DNA of 64,000 nt from Lineus longissimus (taxonomy: Eukaryota; Nemertea; Pilidiophora; Heteronemertea; Lineidae), in contig NC_088309.1 in assembly GCF_910592395.1 (NCBI RefSeq), positions 9,052,501-9,116,500 of the forward strand, written 5' to 3'. The notes beneath the pieces are model-generated. The model did not search any database, was not told the origin of the DNA, and saw only the letters and a list, made by a program, of their open reading frames with translations. Made by a program: the position numbers and the translations under genes. Shown here in pieces: positions 40,401-52,300 of this stretch. The stretch's first letter is position 1; every line of letters starts with the position of its first letter.

Positions 40401-43319
40401 CTAAATGAACGTTATCAAAAATTTGACCTTAACTTTTGGCACTCTTATCCACTGCATTACTACAGTAACAGTTGCCTGTGGATAAAGAAAGGGTTTGGTA
40501 AATGTCAAGGGCTGGGTGTCTGCTTTGCTCGTGCACCTATATATTTCAAGGGTCAAACTACTTCATTTTGGAGCAGTTTTCTTCACTCGTTGTGTGTAAG
40601 ATTTTATTAATGTTATTTTTCAGTGGAGAAGCTTCACGCATCCTTCATTCTTCTAGAAGCGTTTGGTCACTCGAGGACAGTCATGAACACAAATGCGTCA
40701 AGGTTCACTCAGATCTATAATGTTGAATTTGACAATGGTGGCAACATTGCCAGCATGAGTCTTCAGGTATGTGATATTTTGGAATTCACAACTTGTGTAG
40801 TCACTAGGTTCTACTTCTACTGTACTATAAATACACTTAGGCATTGTGTATTTCTATTTTCCTGAGCCGCTAGTGAAAAAAATGAACATGAATGACATAC
40901 CTCTTCAAAATAGCTTTGCGGATTATTCTATCTGATATTATTTTTATGTGTTGAATCATTTTGATAATGTGATCTTTTATACCCACAGGTGCTAATGTTA
41001 GAGAAAACACGTATTGTAAGACGACCAGAGGGTGAACCATCATTCCATGTGTTTTACCAGATGCTGGCTGGCCTAGATCCACAACTGAGGTGAGACATTG
41101 GTTCTTAATTTCTTTCTCGTTTTATCAAATTACCGATAAAATAAAGGAGTTAACTTAGTTACTGAACCATGAATCTATTTCTGTTCTATTCTCTCTGTTA
41201 TTTCATTTTGACCCATGAAGTCTTTGTGCTGAAACCTGGTTTTCTGACACTGTTGATCTTTGTTTTAAAATCCATCAACACCAATTTGATTTTGATGGGT
41301 TGTTCCTCAAATATTTTGGAGGCCCCTCACATTATAAATCGCACCGAGGCTGAAAAAGGTATCGATTTGAAATCAAAGGTTTGGTATGTCTCTGCAAGAC
41401 ATTTGTTGCTTAAGGCAACAAGGTAATCTGACAAACCCCTGTTGTGTGATAGCGAACTTCATTTGAACTTTTACAGGAAGGAGCTTCAGCTGCAACAGAA
41501 TGAAGAGAACCTCTTCATGACTGCTCTTCAAAGGGTAAGACACTCTCCTAACAAGAAAATCTCGTATCTTGTAAAGCCAGTTTTCAAGGCATTATATTTT
41601 AAAAGGATTCTTGTACGGTGCGCCAGGTTCTCATAAGCCAGCTTTAAAAGCATTAAGTCTGAAAATATTGCCTCAAGAGCAGAGTTAAAGCTTTGAGAAT
41701 ATCGAGTTTTAGAAGAAAAAAAAGGAAATAATAACAATTTTTCAGTCAATCTGACTAAGCCACTGGGTATTGTATCGGGTTTAAAAATCAATATTCGGAT
41801 AAAGTGAGTTTTCATCTCCGGCAGGCATAAAGCTTTGAAGTGCGATTGCATCTCGTGGTATTGTCATCATATTGCATTGAATACTGAGGGTTATGACACC
41901 AGTTTTGATATTTGGATTGAAATGCTGGAAGCTAAGGAGGCTGTATGAGGTGATTCTTTCTGATCGACGGAACTTTTAGAATGGAAAGGTTACCACTGTC
42001 TTGGCCTGGAGTTGACAGATGTCTAGGACAAGTAAATCAAATTACACACACATCTTTGTCTTAATTCCCTTAGCTCTAAAGTAGTGAGCTACTGACAAGA
42101 AATGTTACAGCATGTAATGTTTTTGTCTGGATGACTCATGGTAAAACATTTAGTCATTCATCAGTATGCCCAGAATAACTCTCATATATTCAAAACGAAT
42201 CACGTCTCCAAAATCGACATTCCAATTTTCCCCAGGTGCAAAATTAGACGCTGAATAAAGAACTAGAAATGAGAAATGTTACCGACACCGCAAAGCCCCA
42301 CGATGACACTTCAAAGCTTCATGTCTCAAAAGATCAAGAAGCACTTTATCACTGGTATTGATTTTCTTGCCCAATATAACGCTGGATGGCTGTATTACCA
42401 AGATTGTCTGCATAAAACCTATCGGGATGACTGGCTCACTTGCCTCCAGATAGCACTGAGATTATCATTAGCTAATGTTTGTTGCTGTGTATGTGTAATT
42501 GTATTGCATGTCTTCCTTGGGGGTTTGACCATTTGTCATTTGAAGGATTGAAGAGATGAAATATGCCGCAGTGGGTGTGTGATATTCTCCTGTTTGGTTG
42601 AGCCATACCGTCAATTCGTGGGTGGATTAATTTCTCCCTACGGTACAAGGGATGTGTTCAGCCAGTCATATCACTATTCTTAAGTACTACTCCAAAGAGT
42701 CATATTAACAGGCCTACTGATATTAAAAGTAAATCCTCTAGGTTTCAAAAACGGATTCGTTCAAACTTTCGAAAATTCCTTTCTAGCCTGAGGATAAAAC
42801 AAAAGCAGCACTTAACTGGGCGAAGATCCACGCATCTTTCCAGGCTATTGGGGCGACCAGTAATGAAATTCGGGCCATCTTTTCTGTTCTTGCTGTCATC
42901 TATCACCTTGGAGTAGCTGGAGCAACCACAGGTTTGTTTACAAGTTGTTGGATCTCATTTTAACTTTTGATGCTTGATTGGTTGTGGACATTTGCCAAGC
43001 AATTGAATCATCATAAACACTTGACAACTTAATATGGTTGCCAGTACGTGTAAGAAGTACATGTAGTTAGAGTGCAAAAAAACAGTATGGAAATTTGATA
43101 ACACTCAAAATAAGGATGGATATTCAAGGGTAACGTCCTCATTGCCGTTACCGAAGATAGATTAGATCTATTACCTGTACCTAAGATGACCTGTTGGCAG
43201 TGTTAAAGTTAATTTTGACCCACTTAATTACTTGGATCAACCTTTGCACTGATCTGACAGGGATTTTTAGCTCACCTCTTAGCAGAGGTGAGCTTATCCC
43301 ATACCGTGGCGTCCGTCGT

Positions 43320-43375
<56 letters not shown>

Positions 43376-46300
43376 CGTCGTCCGTTAGCAGGGCACGTTT
43401 CGTAACTGTTAGAGCTATTGAGTTGAAACTTGGTACACATGTACCCTTATGTAATGACACCTGGGAGACCAAGTTTCGGTCCGATTCGTTTCATGGTTTG
43501 GCCACCAGGGGGCCAAACGTTAAAAGTGAAAATATGCAATATCTCCCTTAATAGTAGTCGGGAAATTTTGAAAAAAATATGGTAGGTACTTCTAGCAAAG
43601 GTGCATCATATATCCTCCGGGTTTTTGATTTGACCTCCTTTTCAAGGTCACAGAGGTCAAATGGTGTAAATTGGCCGTTAGGATGTAACGATGGCACGTT
43701 TCTAAACTGCAATGACTATTGATACCAAATTTAATACACATTTACCCCTTAGTCAGGTGATCTCAGGGACCGAAGTTTGGTCCAATATGATTCACCACTT
43801 GACCACCAGGGGGCAAAATCCAAAAACCTTAAAAATGTGATTATTCCTTAACTTCTTGCCCGATTGCCACCAATTTGATATCATGGGTACATCTAACCAC
43901 CATACAGTATATGTCACACAGGTTTTTAATTTGACCTTCTTGTCAAGGTCACAGAGGTCAAATGGCGTAAATTCGCCGTCAGGCCGTAACTATGGCACGT
44001 TTCTTAACTGCAATGACTATTGATCACAAATTAGGTACACATGTACCCCTTGGTCAGGTGATCTCAGGTACCGAAGTTTGGTGCGATCTGATTTGCCATT
44101 TGGCCTCCAGGGAGGGGGCCAAATCCTAAATTCTTCAAAATGCCATTATTCCTAGTAATGACTTGCCCGATTGGCACCAATTTTATATCATAGGTACATC
44201 TAATTCTAACAACCATTCAATGTGTCACCCGGGTCTTCTTTGATTTGACCTACTTTTCAAGGTCACAGAGGTCGAATGTACTGTAAATTGGCCATTTTGG
44301 GGAAATTGTAATTGCTTGGACCTACATCAAACCTAACACTACATGACACAAGACCATGCTCTTTATCCATCTTTCCTCCACATGAGGTGAGCACAATGGC
44401 CCTGGCCATTTCATTAGATCAGTATTCCACTCACACCTTGGTTTGTTATATTTAGGCACAAATATGAAGGGTCAGTTCAAGAACCCTCAAGCTGCCCAGA
44501 GAGCTGCAACACTTCTTGGAGTGGAGGTTGCGGAGCTGGCAAGATCTATCTTCAATCTGGATGTGACCAAGTCTTCAAGAACATTAAGGTGAGACAAAAA
44601 TATCTAAGGCAATTAAAATATTCAAAATCAAGCTACAGCTGGAAACTCCTAAAGATGTTCTGCTATGTCATTTTATGTGAATCGACTCCATTTTGTTTTG
44701 GAAAGTTGAAAAGGGTGGTATGGTCATGATTTGTGTCAGAAAGAGAACGATTAGCAAATTTGAAAATGGAGTGTTTGCATTTCTCTCCCTCCTTGATAGC
44801 AGTAGCTGTATCATTATCCTGGTGAAACACTACAGCGGCCTCTAACAAAATTGCAATGTTTTGCTGAACACTTTCAGTAAAGAGGGTCCGTCACTCATCT
44901 TGCACTTGATGCATGGACACTCAAGCTTGGACGGGAGGTGAGGATGAGTGTCCATCGAGCCGAAGCTTTAGTCTGTGACCTCGTCCTTGTTAAGTTGTAA
45001 ATTGTCATAGTCCGTAGCGCTGGAAGTCTTATGTTAGCTTGTGACTTTGTAACAGTGTGGAAAATCGTATCACATTGAGTCCCTGTAAAATGTATTGGTG
45101 CATGGCAGGATGTATACACATTGTGAGGAAACATTAGATTGCCATTGTGTTGCTTCCACTTTTTCCCCTTGCAACTCTTGCATTTGTTGCCGTTGTTGTA
45201 AACCAGGTTTTTCAATGAGAGGATAAGAATAGCAGTGCCGGATTTCCTTTTGATTCGGTAAGATATGTTGTTGTTGAAGCTTGCACATTTTGATGGGTTT
45301 GTGGTAAGCTTACATTTTTGTGCAATGTTCGAACTTTTGAATTTGCTTTGGAATAAAAGTTAGCCAATTTAGCCAAACTTCTACACTACCGGGTAGCTTA
45401 TTCAAGACTGATGTTAACGAATCAGACCTTTCTTTGCTTCCTTTTTGACAAGCTGTCATCATTTTGACAGTGAAGCTATATTTTCTGGACTATCTGATAG
45501 TGATTGATCTGCCAATCAACCTGCAGCTGGTGTGATTCAATCACTTAAGTAGCAATCACTGGTGAAGCAATGAACTGTTGACAGGATTAAAATGGTGTAC
45601 CGAGTACACTTCAGAGACTATTTGATTAGTTGGCGACTTCTTATATCTTCAGACTTGTGACTGTTGGATGAATTTATACTGTTGCCGTGGTGGGTAAAAA
45701 ACGAATGCATAAAGTGTGAAAAAATTTGTAAACATTCCACAAAATATATCTTATGAGAAGATATAGATTCTAAAACTTGTTTTGAGTAAGAAATTGAAAT
45801 TTTACAAACAAACCAAAGGCAAATTCTTACTTGGCTCATTTTGGGCATAACCAGTTCGACTGCATATGTTGTATTGTATCCAGATTGATATTGAGAGTCC
45901 TGTTCGGTTTAGCTTCAATTTCAAGGTAATCTTTGTTAACTGTTAATAAATCTATTTCCAGGCCAAGTGCAGCATCACCAAACAAGCCTGACGCTGCAGA
46001 CAGTAGCCTCTCCCCACACGAGATGCTCGAGGGCTTCCTCTCCGGTCTCTACACCGAAACCTTCAATGCCGTCGTGTCATTGATGAATCGTAGCACCTCT
46101 TCCAATATCCACGCAACACGCACAATATATGTCGTCGACACCCCTGGGCTCCAGACTCCTTCAATGTGTGGACGAGAGACGGGTGCAACATTCGAAGATC
46201 TCTGCCATAACTATACTCAGGAGAGGATGCAGCTGTTATTTAGTGATTCCACCATCAGGCTGCCGCAGGACAGATATGCACAGGTATGGTCAAGATAACC

Positions 46301-49300
46301 ATCTGAGAGACACTGGCCTCTGGAAGCTTTCCCTTCCCAATGGTGTTTAACCGGTAACTCGGTGCTGAAGTTTTGCAAATTTTCTCCAGTTTTAGATGAA
46401 ATTATCTAACTGGCCTGTTATTTTCTTGCAGGAAAACATAGAATGTGATGTGGAGCCATCAACTCCCACTCCAGCCCCCATGGTTGCCTTGATTGACAGG
46501 CAGGGTACTTCATCTACGCTGGTAGGTTGAGTTGTGTGAGATATCCTGCATTGAAGAATAATCTTGCATGGCCTGTTCAGTGTGTTTAACTGAAATTAAG
46601 TTACCGTAATTTTGATGGGGGAAAGTTTAGACTTCACGGGCATTGAATTCTGTGGGAAATATGATCTAGACAACAAATAAATAGCCCCTTCTCTGCAACC
46701 ATGTATTTCTTTTTAATCATTAGGGCCCTGGAATATGTTCTGAGACCGTGTTGTTAATGTGTTCTTAATCATTTCCAGCAGGGCAAAGAAAAGGTAACTC
46801 GACCTATGTCTTGATCCCTGGTCCCCCTGTTTTAGAACAGGTTCACTTTCTCAGAAGTAGTTTGACAGCCTAACACCCACTACTTATTCAGCTGGTTTGC
46901 TATTTCATTGTCCTGCTGGGGACAGGTGGGACAGGAAATTTTAGCCTGTTATTCTGGCCTTTCACCTATATATTTGTTAGTGTTTCATAGGTAGATAGTA
47001 GATATAGCCTGCTTCTGACCCAATCTGCTTAAGGGAATAAATAAATCGCTTTGTATTGTTTAATTGAGATTTTCAAATGCCAAATTTAGTCTTCCTTACT
47101 TGAGAAAATCCCTTGTTATGCCAGTGTACCTCCTGGATCCTGGCTTATTTATATATTCTGAGCTTATTTAGTCTTAGCTAATTTGGTAAACTGTAAAGTC
47201 CATTTTGACAAATTAAAATTATATACATGTAGTGCCCCAAACATTAAAACCGAGGTTCAATCAAATAAATACTTAAATCATTTTGGAAACTTTGTGAAAT
47301 AAGTGTGGACTGTGATAAAATAAGAACAGTCTACATTTTCCACCTTCAATCTCGATGTGATTTGTGTTATCCACAGGAACGAATAACAGAAAGCAGCACC
47401 AATCTTTCAAAGGTAACAGTAGTTGATTAATAAATAACCCACCTTGATTTGTTGTTCTACTAATTACCTTCCCTTGTAGATGAATGGCTATTCTGCTTCA
47501 GTGCCCTACTGGGTAACTTGTCTGACCCTCTATCCAAGGGTCGTTGGTTCAAACTCCTGCCTGGTCGCCTCTTTGTCCTTCACAGATTGAGCTTAGGTGT
47601 GCACTAAATGGACGGCTGCCACTGATACCCCAGAATGCCTGTGTGAAGACCTATAATAGTGACAGTTGTTGTAAAGTGCTTTGGTGCGGAGGGTCTGACC
47701 AGGGTGGTCAGTAAAAAAGCACTATATTAAAACCTCCATCATTATCTTTAGATCAAGATAAAATCTAATAATGAAATATTTGTGCTTAGGTTTGGGTCCA
47801 AATCCAAAACCTTACACAAATTAAGTCTTCAAATTTTCTGTCCTCTCTGTACCATTCTAACTTTTGCAGAACCTTATCCAATAAAACCATTTCTCCTCTG
47901 ACCCATATCAGTCTGCCAGTTCAGTTAAAATAACGACCCTCCTATTCACTCGGCTGTCCCAACCCAACCAAATGGCCCTCATATCTCCAAATTCCCAATA
48001 TCAATCTTTGAACTGATGTATTCTTGAATAGAAGATGGCTTGAAACCATAGTGACGTCAAATTTGGTTGTATGCAACTCCAAAAAATCTGCTATATCTAC
48101 AGTATAACCTCTCTATTGAGGATGCCCTTGGGATGGACGAATGATGTCCTTAATTTATGAGTTGACCTGATGACCGGGGTCAAATTCAATGGAAAAAGCC
48201 AATTAAGGAGCAAATGCAGAATCCTAAATAGAGAGAGTGTCCGTAATAGAGAGGTATTCGCTTAATGAGGTCAGACTGTATCTGTTACAGCCAACCCTCG
48301 CTGAGCCAGTATGTCCTTTGTTTTATGGCATCGGTGGTAGTGCGGTTGTAACAACGGATGTGTGATTCGGTTGCTTTGAGCAATGCAGATAACATCTAAC
48401 AACAAATGCGTTTCTCCGTCTTCGAACTCCTTGACCCTGGAGGCGATCCAAGGGTGAAATTCCTTCCATTTTAACAGCATAGCTTTAAAATTAGAGTAAA
48501 GCTTGAATAAACAATTTGAAGTGTAATGGAGGTTAACATTCCCCGCATGTTCCTTTAATCTTGCTTTTATTCACAGACAGTTTAAAAGGAGATTGTGATT
48601 CATTTCTGTTTCATCTTTATGGTGCAGTGATATTGGAATGGGGGAATACAATATGTCTGTGGAGTCACCACAGTTGATACGATAAATGTTAAAAGACCTA
48701 TAATAGACTAATTCTTTACTGTCATTTGTCATGGTTTTCAAGTTCGATACAATAAAGAGACACAGTGATACACTGTATCAGCTTGATAAAGGCATCTACA
48801 AGGCTTTCTCATTGCTTTTTCAGGTGCGAGCTAATGCTGATACAAAGGAGGAGAAGGGTCTGTTGTGGTTGCTGGATGAGGAGGCCATCTTCCCTGGTGC
48901 TAGCGATGAATCGTTTGTCGAGAGGCTCTTCCTCAACCATGGGGCCAGCCACGAGAGAAGTAAGTTTGGATTTTTGAATAGTTTTAATACTGAGATCTTC
49001 AAAACATTTTAAATATTTGGTGATTGTAAACTTTGCTTTGAGAGTGAGCAATTACGTCCTGAATTCTCCTAAAAAACACTTCTGTGGAACGCTCCTCTAT
49101 GCCCTGTCCCCTTGCTGATGACAGGGAAAAAAAGTCACGTATTCTGTCCCTGAATATGTTCACTTCACATTTCTATTTCATTTCTTTCTGAGGACAAATA
49201 ATTCAAACCTAAATGGATCCCTAATTTTTATACACAAAGATGAAACATCAGTTTAATGAACTGTGATTGACTAAGATATTTTGAAGCAGATTTTTTTGTA

Positions 49301-52300
49301 GTCTTGTTGAACTTGCATACTCACCGTGCTTCTTTCTGTCAAGATTTGTTGAAAGTGACACTAGCTACTGACAGAAAATCAATACTGATGTGAACGCAGA
49401 CGTGTTTTGTGACATATTGGAATTCTCTTCACAACAGATTTTTTTTATCTCGCGGCTCAAGTTTGTCTTTATAATTTGATAGAAATCTCATTAGTATAGA
49501 TTGCTGTGAGAAATTTAACCCAGTAGGGGTGACTGATAGCATAGCATTTGTTAGAGTTCTCTTAAATTTACTTAGCATTTAGGATTACATGTTGTCGAAG
49601 ATTTTTGATGTTAGGTGTTAGAGAGCTGAACATTTTCAAAAAAAAAAGGTTTCCTTTCTCAAAAGATAAAACTAGCATTTTGCTGTAATTTTACTTCCAG
49701 AGAGCAGCCTGATCCGCAGGAATGCCGATCCACACATGTTTACCTTGAATCACCTGCAAGGAACATGTCCGATCAAGTACAGTGCCAAGGGCTGGTTGAA
49801 GGCCTGTCGGGAGAACCCTGTCAGTCGTAACGTATTGGCTTTTCTCCAAGAGTCACCCATGTAAGTCACAAGTCCTTGATATCTGCGATGTTTAGTGTTT
49901 TGTATCCAGTGGTGATTTTAATCTTGAGTTTTGAGATGGAGGCTTTAGCTCCAGCATGTAGTGTTAAGGTCTGGAGGGTAAAGAGCTCTTCGTAGTGCAT
50001 GTAGTGCTTGAAAACAACTTGAGCAAACTATAATACTTACAGGCCATATGTCAGCGAGCTGTACAGTACTCTCCGTGGTCCGATGACTTCAACGTTTAGC
50101 GGTTCCATCGCTGGTATGATAGATGGGTCATCCTCGCTCAAGAGGACGTCAAGTCTTCGTCGCTCGTTCGTCAGTGGTGCTGCCAGTCTTAAACGACGAT
50201 CCGTCGGTGTTCAAGTAAAATATACTCTGGTAAGTTAGAAATCAATGCTACCACCTTATTCAAAGTAGAATCCCAAAAGGGGGTGGATAATCTTGCGGAT
50301 GATGTGCCAAAGTTGTGATCTAAACATCAGAGGTTTTTGCCCAACACAGACGGCCTTGTTTGTGATCTTTGGCAAGACACCCTACCCCATTTGCGTCATT
50401 CCTTGTACCTTAGGCAAGCCAAAGATCCCAGTTTTGGGATAATAACCTGCTATAGACTCTTAATAGCCTAATGGAATATACCTGTCTGATGTGTCATATG
50501 TTTTAAATTAATACCTACAAAATTTTAATGTTGCCTATTTCAGGATTCGATCATGGACCAACTTCGCCGAACCAAAGTGCACTTCATTCAGTGTATCCTT
50601 CCACAACCAAACGCTGGACTCTGTGATCTAAAGGGTTCCATCCTGTCTCCAGGCAAAGCTCAGCCTATGGAGGATCTGATGATCAATGTTCCTCTTGTCC
50701 GTCTTCAGCTGAGGGGTGCGCAAATACTTGATGCTGTCAGGATGCATAGACAAGGTAAGCATTCAGTTTGCAGGAGTTTTAAAGATCTTCAAGCGAGGTT
50801 ATTGGAAAGGTCGCACTGGTATTCATCTTTAAAGAAAGTCAAATTCTACTTATGTAGCTGTAGGAAGTTTGCAGCTACAATATTGCATATCCCAACTTTA
50901 GCTTTCTGCATTTCGGTTGGTCTTTATTGATGGGATTAGGTAAAAAATGAATTTATCCCCACTCGGAGACATCCACATTCCGATATGTTGCTGTAGATGA
51001 CATCTATGACAGCCGCGAGATACATCTTATCACAGATCAAATATGATCTCATTGATAGCCGGGGGATGTGTCGTATCGCAGACTGATATATTGAGTATGC
51101 CCTCATTAGATTCTGGGCCAGATAGCGTTGCTCGCAACAGGAAGTCGTTGCATCTGATGTGAATGCTAAGTGCTATTAGCGAATGGCTGGCGGGTCATTT
51201 CATATAATAACATGAAAATGGAGGGGATGTGTCTTTGAGGAGATATAGGTGCTAAAAGGAAATTATGAATTACGCTGATTGGTCTGTCCATCATTGCGGG
51301 AAGGTGACAGGCTGTTTTAAGGAATTGATACTGAGCAGGAGGTATGGTGGTCTCCCCAAACATCGCGAGGGTGAAGTGCGACAGCTCCACCCCAGCTGTG
51401 TTTGACCCATCGAAAGAAGGGAGGAGTACCCCTCATGAAAGCATTTTCTACCCTCCCCCTCTTAAAATATTTTGTATGAAAATGATAGAGCAAATGTGCA
51501 TGATGCCAACGTGCGTGACCTGTTTAAGGAAATCAGATATATCCCACTCTTCAATGCTCCTTCCTTCGCAATAAAAATTCTTACTGCACCTTTGAGTAAG
51601 ATAGAAAGGAAATCCCACCTAGCCTCAGGCTTTTCCTCTCAATACCAATTGCAAATACTGCGTGTGATCTATTCACCAAATTGACACATGGGCCGTAATT
51701 TCTGCGATTTTATAGATTGCTGGTATGACCTGATCAGCGTCCAGATGAATTTAGTATTGACTGTTTGGTTAGGCGAGCCGGGTAACTGTTTATTTGTAGA
51801 GCTCTTGGGGAAAGATGGGCAAATGTTAGCACTAATGATACCATAAAGTATGCAATAGTAAAAACAAAATGCGATTGAGCAAATGTTGGAGCAAACAGTA
51901 CCGTGAAATAAGCGCTCCTTAAAAAAAGATGCAATTCTTTTTATGTCGGTGAAAATAGAGTACAGATTGCCTGCTTATAACCCGTTGGGTCACCACATCA
52001 ACTGGTTTAATAATTTATATCTAATGGTTGATATGCAGAGCCTGCATTTGAAAAGTCAGCTCGAAGATTTGTTGCTTATTGTTGGTATTTAGTTAGGTGT
52101 TCCACCAAGATATTGAGGTACAGAACATGCAAATTTGTCTTGTGAGAGTTATCTGGGATGTTAAAAAGCCTTCAGAATAATATTTCGAGTTCATTTTCCA
52201 ATGGGGATTAAAAAATCCAGCATACCCAAGCTTTTGCATGTGTCTTATAATTGAGTAAAAAGACAAAGATTAAAAGGTTACACAATCTTTAGGTCACAAA

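Noticed and set aside
43194-43551. Poly-serine and poly-arginine open frames
   Set aside because: They are translations of the (GTC)n microsatellite in the intronic repeat element.
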